In this document: in pieces, positions 1 to 7,393 of the stretch
Layout: each line of letters starts with the position of its first letter
How positions within the stretch are numbered: the stretch's first letter is position 1
Origin: UBA9655 sp964597045
GTDB taxonomy: Bacteria; Pseudomonadota; Alphaproteobacteria; UBA9655
Length of the DNA: 64,000 nucleotides
Reading direction: 5' to 3'
Assembly: GCA_964597045.1 (NCBI GenBank)
Contig: CAZQWE010000004.1
Coordinates: 124,001 to 188,000, forward strand
The notes under the pieces: generated by a model
What the model saw: the letters and a program-made list of their open reading frames with translations, nothing else
What the model was told of the DNA's origin: nothing
Databases searched by the model: none
Position numbers and translations under genes: made by a program

Positions 1-457
1 TAGCCCACACCTCCAACTGTTCAATAGCAGCAGCTCGGAAAGTATCGCCTGCAACAAGGGATACTTGGAATCCTTCGTCTTTCCATTGTTTAGCCAGCTT
101 CCCAATGGTTGTGGTTTTCCCTGACCCATTCACCCCCAACACAAGGACAACATAAGGGGTGGCGACACCTTTTGGTATTAGCTCAACCGTATGAGGTTCG
201 AGAAGAGTCGCAATTTCCTTCGCGAATTCAAGGCGAACTTCTTCAGGAGTAATATCCTGATTATATTTCTTTTTTCGAAGTTTTTCGATGAGATCCGAAG
301 AAGCAGCTACACCTAGATCGCTGGTAATAAGAAGATCTTCAAGTTCTTCCAGCATCTCATCGTCAAGCTTCCTATGGGTGACAAGGGTCGTAATACCTTC
401 CGTAATCTTTGTCGTGGACTTCTTCAGCCCCTCTGTCAGGCGTTTAAACCAACTCAT
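1..457 (-). CDS. ftsY: Signal recognition particle receptor FtsY (partial, N-terminal part)
   Basis: SRP-dependent GTPase that docks ribosome-SRP complexes at the inner membrane next to SecYEG. Only the first 152 residues are inside the window; the gene runs off the left edge. The reading begins MSWFKRLTEGLKK, has a helical N domain (about residues 25-95), and then the G1 P-loop GVNGSGKTT (about 108-116), followed by the GDTFRAAAIEQL motif (about 137-148) typical of SRP GTPases. The acidic A domain of E. coli FtsY is absent, so this is the short form. Its ATG overlaps the TGA of mtaB by four bases (ATGA), which implies translational coupling in a dapF-mtaB-ftsY unit. Confidence 0.95.
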   Translation of the reverse strand, partial: MSWFKRLTEGLKKSTTKITEGITTLVTHRKLDDEMLEELEDLLITSDLGVAASSDLIEKLRKKKYNQDITPEEVRLEFAKEIATLLEPHTVELIPKGVATPYVVLVLGVNGSGKTTTIGKLAKQWKDEGFQVSLVAGDTFRAAAIEQLEVWA

Positions 458-1680
458 AAGATCACCTCAGCTTTCTCAAACCCAGTGAAACGCGCTTTAA
501 CAATAGAGCCCGCTTGAGCAGGCCCGTTCAAATGAACTTTAAAGAAATGCTCACTATGACCATAGGTTTCATCCTCAAGCAAAACATGGCATTCCTTACC
601 GATAAACCTTGCCATCGTTCTTTCTAATTGCTTTTGGCCTGCCTCACGAAGACGAGATGCTCTCTCTTTGATCACGTCTCCTTTTACCTGAGGCATGCGT
701 GCTGCAGGCGTTCCAGGCCTTGGGGAGTAGGGGAATACATGGAGGAAGCTCAGGTCACACTCTTCAACAATCTTAAGAGTGTTTTCAAACATCTCCTCAG
801 TTTCTGTTGGAAATCCGGCAATGATATCTGCTCCAAAAGTTACGTCAGGCCTAAGTTTTCTGAGTGTTTCACAAACCTGAATTGCATCCTCGCGTAAATG
901 GCGGCGCTTCATACGCTTTAAAATCATATTATCTCCATTTTGAAGGCTGAGGTGGAAATGGGGCATGAGACGTTCTTCTCTTTCAAAAACAGCGAGGAGA
1001 TCAGGCGCCACTTCAACCGAATCCAATGAAGATATCCGAAGTCGTGGAAGTTCTGGAACTTGCATAAGCAGGCGCTTTACGATTTGCCCTAAGGTGGGTT
1101 GTCCGGGCAAATCCTCACCATAGGCTGTAATATCAACACCTGTCAGAACAATCTCTTTAAAACCTTTCTCAAGCAAAAGCCTCGTTTGATCCACAATCAC
1201 CCCAAAAGGCACACTTCGGCTGTTACCACGCCCATAGGGAATCGTACAGAAGGTACACCTATGGTTACACCCATTCTGGACTTGGATAAAAGCTCTAGCT
1301 CTTCCATCAAAACCAGCAATAAGATGCTCTGCCGTTTCTTTGACAGACATGATATCATTGACAATGATTCGCTCTTCTTCAGCAAAGTATTTTGCCTCAA
1401 GCTTTTCCGAATTCCCAAGAATTTGATCAACCTCGGGCATTTTTGCAAATCCATCTGGATTTATTTGAGCTCCACAACCGGTCACAATGATTTTCATATC
1501 TGGATGATTACGCCTATATTTCCGAATGGTTTGGCGAGCTTGACGCTCTGCTTCAGCAGTGACAGCGCAGGTGTTAAATATAACCGCATTTTCAAGGCCA
1601 GCTTTTAGGGCGTTTTCACGAATAATCTCTGACTCAAAGGCATTGAGTCGGCAACCAAAAGTAACTATTTCCGTTGTCAT
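454..1680 (-). CDS. mtaB: tRNA t6A37 methylthiotransferase MtaB
   Basis: Radical SAM enzyme that adds a methylthio group to t6A37 of ANN-decoding tRNAs. The N-terminal methylthiotransferase domain carries the three cluster cysteines C10 (TFGCRLN), C38 (NTCAVT) and C69 (TGCGAQ). The radical SAM CxxxCxxC motif is C138-C142-C145 in NGCNHRCTFC. The protein has 408 residues, normal for the family, and a C-terminal TRAM-like segment (FIGKECHVLLEDE onward). It overlaps dapF upstream and ftsY downstream by four bases each, so all three are probably translated from one message. MiaB is the main alternative, but the short N-terminus and the dapF/ftsY neighbourhood favour MtaB. Confidence 0.93.
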   Translation of the reverse strand: MTTEIVTFGCRLNAFESEIIRENALKAGLENAVIFNTCAVTAEAERQARQTIRKYRRNHPDMKIIVTGCGAQINPDGFAKMPEVDQILGNSEKLEAKYFAEEERIIVNDIMSVKETAEHLIAGFDGRARAFIQVQNGCNHRCTFCTIPYGRGNSRSVPFGVIVDQTRLLLEKGFKEIVLTGVDITAYGEDLPGQPTLGQIVKRLLMQVPELPRLRISSLDSVEVAPDLLAVFEREERLMPHFHLSLQNGDNMILKRMKRRHLREDAIQVCETLRKLRPDVTFGADIIAGFPTETEEMFENTLKIVEECDLSFLHVFPYSPRPGTPAARMPQVKGDVIKERASRLREAGQKQLERTMARFIGKECHVLLEDETYGHSEHFFKVHLNGPAQAGSIVKARFTGFEKAEVIL

Positions 1681-2444
1681 GTAAGTTCAAAGGTTCCATT
1701 ATAACAAAATTCAGCGGGTCCTGTTAAATATAAAGGAGTTCCTGGCTTCCAGTCAACATTTAAGCTTCCCCCATCCATTTCGATGACAACAGGTGATTTC
1801 TTAACAAGCCCTAATTTAAGACCCATAGCACCGACAGCACTTGCGCCTGATCCACAGGCGGGAGTAATTCCAGCCCCTCGCTCCCAGACCTTTATCTTTA
1901 TCCTAGCGGGAGAGATAACTTTTGCGAGTTCTATATTCACGCCTTCAGGTGGTTGAAGATTAGGAGCTAAGTCCTTTAAAGAAACCTTATCAAGGTCATC
2001 AACAAATATGATGAGATGAGGATTTCCGACATCGACGCAGTACCCTTTATCCAAAGGATAGGGAAGGGGAATTGGAGAGGCGAATAGAGGTTCACGAAGG
2101 GAGACCGTAATTTGATCACCCTCACATTTAAATTTTGAAAGGAAAGAAGGTGTTTGGATACTCCCTGACTTTTTATTTAAATACTTAGCCACACAACGTG
2201 TGCCATTCCCACAAGCAAGGGCTTTTCCCCCATCTGCATTAAAAAAAGATATCTCCGTGTCGGCTTCGTCAGATTCATGAATAAGGATGAGTTGATCAAA
2301 ACCAATTCCAAGTCTACGATCAGCAATACGACGAATTTGAAGCGGTGTTAGAGGTTTAAGAAGGTCTTTCGCATTAATGACGACAAAATCATTTCCGAGA
2401 CCTTGCATTTTTGAAAAGGGGATTTTAGAAGACGCTTTTTTCAT
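1677..2444 (-). CDS. dapF: Diaminopimelate epimerase
   Basis: Interconverts LL- and meso-diaminopimelate, the last step before lysine and the source of the peptidoglycan cross-linking residue, so the cell makes a DAP-type wall. The N-terminal signature MQGLGNDF is followed by the two catalytic cysteines in ACGNGTRC (about C78) and PACGSGASA (about C197). I chose the ATG at 2444, which gives MKKASSKIPF and has AAAGGA about ten bases upstream. In-frame ATGs at 2468 and 2465 lie deeper inside ctaA and have poorer ribosome-binding sites. The gene overlaps the end of ctaA by 20 bases and shares ATGA with mtaB. Confidence 0.94.
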   Translation of the reverse strand: MKKASSKIPFSKMQGLGNDFVVINAKDLLKPLTPLQIRRIADRRLGIGFDQLILIHESDEADTEISFFNADGGKALACGNGTRCVAKYLNKKSGSIQTPSFLSKFKCEGDQITVSLREPLFASPIPLPYPLDKGYCVDVGNPHLIIFVDDLDKVSLKDLAPNLQPPEGVNIELAKVISPARIKIKVWERGAGITPACGSGASAVGAMGLKLGLVKKSPVVIEMDGGSLNVDWKPGTPLYLTGPAEFCYNGTFELT

Positions 2445-3510
2445 CAAAGGAGATCCTTTGCTCATCATAACTCACAGTCACCTTATTACCCTTTGATGAT
2501 GATTTCAATAAAAAGCGTGCAGAGACTAAAAACCCGAATAAAACAAAGGCAAAAACTTGGTGAAGAGTTGCGAGCCAAGTTGGGACTATAAGGAGAAGGG
2601 TACTGATGCCGAGAGCAACTTGAATGAGGGCACAGATGGCAATACCTGTAAATAAATAATTTGATTTTTGAGATTGCCAGAGCAAAAGGCATGAAACGAA
2701 GGTTATGATAGCGAAACATCTATGAACGAATTGAACAGAGACTGGATTTTCAAAGAGGTCTACGTACCAGGGAGTTGTCGTGAGAAATTCTTGGGGGATA
2801 AATGAGTTTCCCATAAGGGGGAAAGTATTGTAAACAAGGCCGGCTTTGTGTCCAGCAACAAATGCCCCGAAGAAAGCTGTCACGAGAACAAGGATGAGGG
2901 TACTATTAATTAACCAGGCGACATTTCGAGGGGCCTTGCTCCGAGCATGGAGATGCTTTTGTTTAATCAGTACTAACAATGACATCCATAAAGCCACACC
3001 AAATATAAAAAAACCTAGCATCAAATGAGCGGCTAGACGGTAGGGGCTCACATGGGGATCGCCTGAAAGGCCACTCTTAACCATTAACCATCCCATGACA
3101 CCTTGGGAGGCTCCCAAGATCCAGAGCAAGGTAACAAATGGGCAGAGATATCTGTATTCCTTTTTAATAAAGATGAGAACTGTTGGAAGAATTAAAACAA
3201 CACCTATAAGCCTTCCCCATAGACGGTGGATATACTCCAGCCAAAAGATGGATTGAAATTCAGCTAATGTCATTCCAAAGTTTATTTTCAGAAATTCAGG
3301 ACTTTGCTGATATCTCGAGAATTCAGCTAGCCATTGATTGACCGTGAAAGGAGGCAGAATTCCCACAATGGGTTTCCACTCCACAATTGAGAGCCCAGCT
3401 CCTGTAAGGCGTGTGATACCTCCAATAGCCACCATGCCTAGGATCATGAGAAGAAGAAGGATCATACTTGATTTCATAAGACGGTCTTGATTTAGCATAC
3501 ATAATTCCAT
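2425..3510 (-). CDS. ctaA: Heme A synthase (CtaA/COX15 family)
   Basis: Oxidises the C8 methyl of heme O to make heme A for cytochrome aa3 oxidase, in the inner membrane. The 361-residue protein has about eight hydrophobic helices, the GGITRLTGAGLSIVEWKP signature after TM1, and conserved heme-ligand histidine contexts EYIHRLWGR, HRCFAI and HQVFAF. These features match the alphaproteobacterial/mitochondrial COX15 type. An ATG at 3498 (MLNQDRL) is an alternative start with a slightly better spaced GGA. The gene implies an aerobic respiratory chain with a heme A oxidase. Confidence 0.93.
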   Translation of the reverse strand: MELCMLNQDRLMKSSMILLLLMILGMVAIGGITRLTGAGLSIVEWKPIVGILPPFTVNQWLAEFSRYQQSPEFLKINFGMTLAEFQSIFWLEYIHRLWGRLIGVVLILPTVLIFIKKEYRYLCPFVTLLWILGASQGVMGWLMVKSGLSGDPHVSPYRLAAHLMLGFFIFGVALWMSLLVLIKQKHLHARSKAPRNVAWLINSTLILVLVTAFFGAFVAGHKAGLVYNTFPLMGNSFIPQEFLTTTPWYVDLFENPVSVQFVHRCFAIITFVSCLLLWQSQKSNYLFTGIAICALIQVALGISTLLLIVPTWLATLHQVFAFVLFGFLVSARFLLKSSSKGNKVTVSYDEQRISFDEKSVF

Positions 3511-3543
3511 TGTCTTTTTTATGAATTCTTGTATTTTATAGAT

Positions 3544-3801
3544 ATGAAAAAAGCAATTATAGTCTACATGTGTCCTCTATTTTTGACAGGATGTATAGGT
3601 TCCATTATATCGGGTGAGACCTCTCATCTATGTGATGATTATCCTGATATTCGCAGTGTTCCTGAAAGATGTGAGGCAAGTAAGCCAAGAGGGCTTCATG
3701 CTTGCGATGAAAAAGAAGCAAGAGCGGCTGAGCTCCTCAAACTGGAACAAGATATAGAACAAATTAAAGAACGAAATAAGGCCCTAAGAGAAGGGCAGTA
3801 A
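3544..3801 (+). CDS. Small putative lipoprotein
   Basis: Hypothetical protein of 85 residues. It starts MKKAIIVYMCPLFLTGC, a short lipoprotein signal peptide with lipobox LTGC, so C17 would be acylated after cleavage. The mature part has four further cysteines in its first half and a charged, probably coiled-coil tail (ELLKLEQDIEQIKERNKALREG). The longer in-frame start at 3529 would put extra residues before the signal, so the ATG at 3544 is preferred. It ends next to the convergent rlmH. No family recognised. Confidence 0.6.
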   Translation: MKKAIIVYMCPLFLTGCIGSIISGETSHLCDDYPDIRSVPERCEASKPRGLHACDEKEARAAELLKLEQDIEQIKERNKALREGQ

Positions 3802-4224
3802 TTAAGCTCTATGATATGGATGTCCCTTAAGAATTTGTTGTGCCCTATAGAGTTGTTCCATTAACATTACACGAGCCAAAAGGTGTGGCCATGTCATTCG
3901 ACCTAATGATAGGGTTTTCTTTCCTTTTGCTTTTATCACAGGACTTAGACCGTCCGCTCCACCAATGATAAAACTCGCTTTCCCTTGATGATGAAGTTGA
4001 ATGTTATGAAGGAGATCTGCAAATTCTTGGCTGTCTATATTGTCTCCCTTTTCATCCATGAGAATTACATAGGATCCAGCAGGGATTGATTTAAGGAGGA
4101 GATCGTCTTTCCCTTCAAATTCAGAGAGTGTTAGTTTCCAGTCTAAGCGTTTGTGATACTCATCAAACAGTGTTTTGAGGGCTGCATCCTTGAGCTTCCC
4201 AATAACAGAAAGGTGGATGTTCAT
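3802..4224 (-). CDS. rlmH: 23S rRNA pseudouridine-1915 N3-methyltransferase RlmH
   Basis: SPOUT-class methyltransferase that modifies pseudouridine 1915 in helix 69 of 23S rRNA on assembled ribosomes. The 140-residue length is usual. Family motifs are visible: VILMDEKGDNIDSQEFA in the middle, the SAM-binding knot segment FIIGGADGLS, and the C-terminal LLARVMLMEQLYRAQQILKGHPYH. It follows rsfS directly, with the rsfS stop and the rlmH ATG adjoining, the usual order for these two ribosome-associated genes. Confidence 0.95.
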   Translation of the reverse strand: MNIHLSVIGKLKDAALKTLFDEYHKRLDWKLTLSEFEGKDDLLLKSIPAGSYVILMDEKGDNIDSQEFADLLHNIQLHHQGKASFIIGGADGLSPVIKAKGKKTLSLGRMTWPHLLARVMLMEQLYRAQQILKGHPYHRA

Positions 4225-4593
4225 CTAAAAGTGAGACACTTGAGGGGATTCAAAATCGTGTTCATGACCCCACATCTTTTCCAGATTATAAAAGGCCCTT
4301 ATTTCTGGTCGGAAAATATGGACAATAACATCAGCAGCATCTAGCAAAACCCAGTCACATTGTGGGATGCCTTCTATGTGAATATTCTTAACGCCCTTCT
4401 TCTTTAATTCTTCACGAAGAAGTTCAGCCATTGAACCAACTTGTCTTTGGGAGGTTCCTGAGGCGATGACAAGATAGTCAGCAATGGAAGACTTGCCCTT
4501 TAAGTCGATGACAACAATATCTTGAGCTTTCTTTGAATCAAGGAAAGTCTCAATAAAATCTTTTAAAGTCTTTGGTGTGAATGGAGTATGCAG
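4225..4593 (-). CDS. rsfS: Ribosomal silencing factor RsfS (probable CTG start)
   Basis: Binds L14 and blocks joining of ribosomal subunits in starvation. Homology-bearing sequence begins well upstream of the first in-frame ATG (4431): the frame reads FIETFLDSKKAQDIVVID, then KGKSSIADYLVIASGTSQRQ, both RsfS hallmarks, followed by WVLLDAADVIVHIF. No ATG, GTG or TTG exists in frame between the upstream stop (near 4737) and these motifs. The best start is CTG at 4593, placed eight bases after AAGGA, giving a protein of 122 residues, the normal family size. A start at ATT 4614, or a frameshift joining the short reading that begins at 4641, are alternatives. Confidence 0.8.
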   Translation of the reverse strand: MHTPFTPKTLKDFIETFLDSKKAQDIVVIDLKGKSSIADYLVIASGTSQRQVGSMAELLREELKKKGVKNIHIEGIPQCDWVLLDAADVIVHIFRPEIRAFYNLEKMWGHEHDFESPQVSHF

Positions 4594-4687
4594 TTGATGG
4601 ATCCTTTCATTAATACTTGGGAATATGTATAAAAAACTCCCATTTGAAACGCAATAGGGGATGTATGTTGAACATAAAAAATGGTAA

Positions 4688-4712
4688 TATGCAAATAAGA
4701 ATAATTTGCATA
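4688..4712. promoter_or_regulatory. Perfect inverted repeat, candidate operator between rsfS and the receptor gene
   Basis: TATGCAAAT and its exact complement ATTTGCATA are separated by seven bases in the divergent intergenic region. The repeat ends eight bases before the ATG of the receptor-like gene. Its position fits a dimeric regulator site controlling that gene. No regulator gene is adjacent. Confidence 0.4.
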
Positions 4713-4719
4713 GGGCAAT

Positions 4720-5787
4720 ATGGATAAGATTATTTCATTTTTTTTATACGTTTTAGTCAGCTTTAGTCTCAATGCGGCACCTCCCTTAAAAGTTGGAGTG
4801 ATTGAGGGCCATCCCTTTGCATTCCAAGATGGAGAGGAATACTCTGGGATTGCTGTTGATCTTTGGAATGAATTAGCCTTAGGGTTAGGTCAAGCGTATG
4901 AAATTAAGACGCCCATTTATAAGGATTGGAAAACCCCATTTGAAGATCTTGCAAATGGGAAAGTGGATGTGCTTATAGGACCTATTTCGGTTACGTCTGA
5001 TCGATTTATGCAGGGTGATTTTACACTACCTTATTTTATTGACAAAGTCATAGCGATTACCCCCTCTGATTATTTGCATAACACATTAATACTTATAAAA
5101 CTTTTCTTCTATTCAGTTGGAACACTCCTATCTTTCTTTTTTGGGCTATTTTTCTTTTATATTATTCTTCTGTGGTACTATGAGAAGCAGCACGATCAGC
5201 GAGTTCCCAGAGGTTTTAGAGAAGGAGTCGCCTACTTATTTTGGGTGCACGTTCATATGGGACGTCACGATGAAGTTCCGAAGAGTAGTCCGGGTCGGTT
5301 CTTAATGTTATTTCAAAGGTCATTCTTCTATATTATTTTGATTGTTTTAAATGCAACGATGATATCGTTTGTTACAATCTCAGTACAGAAATATGCTTCT
5401 CCGATACAAAGTATTGGTGATTTAGAAAGGGAAAGAGTGGGGGCAACGAAATCTTCCCGTTCTTTGAAAACAGCTCAAGAACTAGGCATACATGCCATTG
5501 CGTTTGATTCTATAAAGGATGGTGTAGATGCTCTTCTTGCAGGTCAAATTCAATCCTTTTTAACAGATTTATCTCTCGCAGACGCTTATCTTCGGGATAA
5601 TTCGATTCACGATTTGAGTGTCAGTAACTTTACATTAAAGTATGATGCTTATGTTTTTGTAACACGCATAGGAAGCCCTCTCTTAAGAGAGATTAATAAA
5701 GAAATGCTCTCCTTGAGAGCTAAAGGTACTCCGGATAAGATATGTAAAGGGTATTTAATTAAGGGAATCCGCAACTGCGATTTATAA
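4720..5787 (+). CDS. GluR0-like periplasmic-binding/ion-channel protein with altered pore
   Basis: Architecture of prokaryotic ionotropic glutamate receptors: signal peptide (1-20), first lobe of a family 3 solute-binding domain (about 22-113, with VGVIEGHPFAF and DVLIGPISVTSDR), TM1 (about 126-152), a re-entrant pore-like segment, TM2 (about 199-222), then the second binding lobe (about 230-345). Where GluR0 has the potassium filter TVGYGD, this protein has HMGRHDEVP (179-187), which keeps only the G, D and P. Channel activity is therefore doubtful; a ligand sensor or a divergent transporter-like role is possible. The protein has 355 residues, is intact and has no linked transporter genes. 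Start ATG 4720 fits the signal peptide. Confidence 0.72.
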   Translation: MDKIISFFLYVLVSFSLNAAPPLKVGVIEGHPFAFQDGEEYSGIAVDLWNELALGLGQAYEIKTPIYKDWKTPFEDLANGKVDVLIGPISVTSDRFMQGDFTLPYFIDKVIAITPSDYLHNTLILIKLFFYSVGTLLSFFFGLFFFYIILLWYYEKQHDQRVPRGFREGVAYLFWVHVHMGRHDEVPKSSPGRFLMLFQRSFFYIILIVLNATMISFVTISVQKYASPIQSIGDLERERVGATKSSRSLKTAQELGIHAIAFDSIKDGVDALLAGQIQSFLTDLSLADAYLRDNSIHDLSVSNFTLKYDAYVFVTRIGSPLLREINKEMLSLRAKGTPDKICKGYLIKGIRNCDL

Positions 5788-5869
5788 TAGATCAATCAAA
5801 TGATTGTAATTTATCTCACTACTGTTATACTCGCGCTCAATGAGTAACTCAAGCTTAAGGGAGTCTTAA

Positions 5870-6205
5870 ATGAAAAAGCTATTTATTTTTCTATTAATTG
5901 TAAGTTCTATTGTTTCAGAACTGAACGCTAAGTCAATCCAAGATTTGAAACAGGAAATTAATCTCGAGATGTGCCGCTCTGCTGAGCATCGTTTTTCCTT
6001 TGAGGCAGCCAATTGTACCTACTGTGCTAATGGAACAAAATATAATCCACAAACTTTTAAATGTGATGGACATCCAAATCCTTATGGGAAATGCTTGATT
6101 GATGACCATTATTATGCTGCAAAACTTGAATGCGTATATTGTGCAAAAGGATATCATTTTGATGAGATGTCAAGGCATTGTGTTGAAAAGGTGGAGAAGA
6201 AATAA
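5870..6205 (+). CDS. Secreted Cys-rich protein with two related modules
   Basis: Unrecognised 111-residue protein with a clear signal peptide (MKKLFIFLLIVSSIVSELNA). The mature part has two similar modules: CTYCANGTKYNPQTFKC and CVYCAKGYHFDEMSRHC, each a CxYCA.G motif followed about nine residues later by another Cys, plus C35 and C75. Such even spacing suggests disulphide-bonded secreted folds resembling Cys-rich repeats of eukaryotic surface proteins. A leader with GGGAG about nine bases upstream supports the ATG at 5870. It lies just downstream of the receptor-like gene, on the same strand. Confidence 0.6.
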   Translation: MKKLFIFLLIVSSIVSELNAKSIQDLKQEINLEMCRSAEHRFSFEAANCTYCANGTKYNPQTFKCDGHPNPYGKCLIDDHYYAAKLECVYCAKGYHFDEMSRHCVEKVEKK

Positions 6206-6218
6206 CGAACTATAAAAA

Positions 6219-6240
6219 TAGGGGGGAAAAATCCCCCCTA
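6219..6240. terminator. Perfect hairpin after the Cys-rich gene
   Basis: TAGGGGGG pairs exactly with CCCCCCTA across a six-base AAAAAT loop, 13 bases after the stop codon of the Cys-rich gene. The plus strand lacks a long T run after the stem; on the minus strand the stem is followed by TTTTTATAG. It probably ends the plus-strand unit, perhaps bidirectionally. Confidence 0.55.
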
Positions 6241-6506
6241 CTTACCATTAAACTCTCAACAATGAATCTTTAATCTAGAGCTTTTTTATAACTGGAAACT
6301 TTAGCTCTAAGCTAACTTTAGACATATTCACTGTGCTTACAAGATGAATTACTTCATAGTTGATATGACTTTTTTATGATGGTGTTATTAACTAAATAAA
6401 GGCCTTGACACGTTTGGGAGGAAAAGGTACTGAATGAGTCATTATTTGAACGTAAGCTAGTGTATTTCTATTCATATATTGGCTTTGAGAGAGATGAGAG
6501 AATCGA
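6241..6506. other. Intergenic region upstream of rplU
   Basis: AT-rich gap of 266 bases with no credible reading frame. A TTGACA hexamer at 6405-6410 is the best -35 candidate for the rplU-rpmA unit, but the matching -10 (TACTGA at 6428) is poor. TTGAAC at about 6446 with TATTCA 17 bases later is an alternative. Confidence 0.35.
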
Positions 6507-7004
6507 ATGTTTGCAATCATTAAGACTGGCGGAAAACAATATAGAGTTTCTGCAAACGATATTATTAGAGTGGAAAAGCTCGCTGCTAATTCAGGAGAGA
6601 TCATCGAGTTTACGGATGTCCTTATGATGGGCAAAAATGGAACAACAAAGGTGGGAACTCCCCTCGTTTCAAAGGCGAGAGTTGTGGGAACGGTTGTAGA
6701 TCAAATCCGTGATGATAAAGTCATTATTTTCAAGAAAAAGCGTCGTCATAACTACAGGCGCAAGAATGGACATCGCCAATATTTAACGGTAGTTCAAATC
6801 ACAGATATTTTAGGTGAGGGAGAATCCCCAAAACCAAAAGCTGCTGCTCCAAAGGTTGAAGCAACTAAGCCTGAAGTAAAAGCTGAGATCAAGAAGGCTG
6901 AGCCTAAAAAGGCTGCTCCTAAAGCAGAGATTAAGGCGGAAAAGCCAGTAAATAAAGCAGCCCCAAAGGCTACTAAAACAACGAAGACACCTTCGAAGAA
7001 GTAA
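6507..7004 (+). CDS. rplU: 50S ribosomal protein L21 with long Lys/Ala-rich tail
   Basis: Component of the large subunit that binds 23S rRNA near L20. The L21 body spans about residues 1-103: MFAIIKTGGKQYRV at the start, VIIFKKKRRHNYRRKNGHRQ near the end of the fold. It is followed by about 60 residues made almost only of Ala, Pro, Lys, Glu and Thr (repeats of the type PKAAAPKVEA and AEIKKAEPKKAAPK). Similar low-complexity tails occur in L21 of some alphaproteobacteria. The rpmA start follows 13 bases after the stop. Confidence 0.96.
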   Translation: MFAIIKTGGKQYRVSANDIIRVEKLAANSGEIIEFTDVLMMGKNGTTKVGTPLVSKARVVGTVVDQIRDDKVIIFKKKRRHNYRRKNGHRQYLTVVQITDILGEGESPKPKAAAPKVEATKPEVKAEIKKAEPKKAAPKAEIKAEKPVNKAAPKATKTTKTPSKK

Positions 7005-7017
7005 GGAGACTTAAGAG

Positions 7018-7269
7018 ATGGCACAGAAAAAAGCTGGTGGTAGTTCCCGTAACGGTCGTGACTCAGATGGTCGCCGTTTAGGTGTAAAGAAATTTGGTGG
7101 CGAAGTCGTTGCTCCAGGTAACATACTCATTCGCCAAAGAGGAACAAAATACTATGCTGGGACACATGTGGGGATGGGACGTGATCACACATTATATGCT
7201 CTCGAGGCAGGCCATGTTCAGTTTTCACGTGGTGCAAATGATAGAACTTTCGTTTCTGTCGTAAAGTAA
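7018..7269 (+). CDS. rpmA: 50S ribosomal protein L27
   Basis: Large-subunit protein whose N-terminus reaches the peptidyl-transferase centre. The protein starts MAQKKAGGSSRNGRDSDGRR, with no N-terminal cleavage extension of the Firmicutes type, and contains GGNILIRQRGT-like VVAPGNILIRQRGTKYYAG. Length 83, normal. A GGAG motif precedes the ATG. It sits between rplU and obgE, the standard order, separated from obgE by a palindromic repeat. Confidence 0.96.
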   Translation: MAQKKAGGSSRNGRDSDGRRLGVKKFGGEVVAPGNILIRQRGTKYYAGTHVGMGRDHTLYALEAGHVQFSRGANDRTFVSVVK

Positions 7270-7289
7270 CATCAACACCTTTTTTTATT

Positions 7290-7373
7290 CGTCATTGCGA
7301 GGAGCAAAGCGACGAAGCAATTGATCTTCTTTAAAGATGGATTGCACACCCACTACGTGGGGTCGCAATGACG
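7290..7373. repeat. Palindromic intergenic repeat (family A, copy 1)
   Basis: An 84-base element bounded by an exact 11-base inverted repeat, CGTCATTGCGA and TCGCAATGACG, with an inner hairpin (GCAAT..ATCTT..AAGAT..ATTGC). It fills most of the rpmA-obgE gap. A related copy lies at 27252-27379, sharing the GTCATTGCGAG end, an AAAGCG..GCAATC block, AAGATGGAT and a CCAC..GTGGG hairpin. Confidence 0.75.
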
Positions 7374-7393
7374 CCAGTTGAGCAGAGAACCCA

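Noticed and set aside
1099..1608. 169-codon frame on the plus strand inside mtaB
   Set aside because: It is fully antisense to the strongly conserved mtaB and its translation has no domain or signal.
4563..4772. Minus-strand 69-codon frame upstream of rsfS
   Set aside because: It overlaps the divergent receptor gene start and the true rsfS N-terminus in another frame. It was considered as the 5' part of a frameshifted rsfS, but its sequence has no RsfS similarity.
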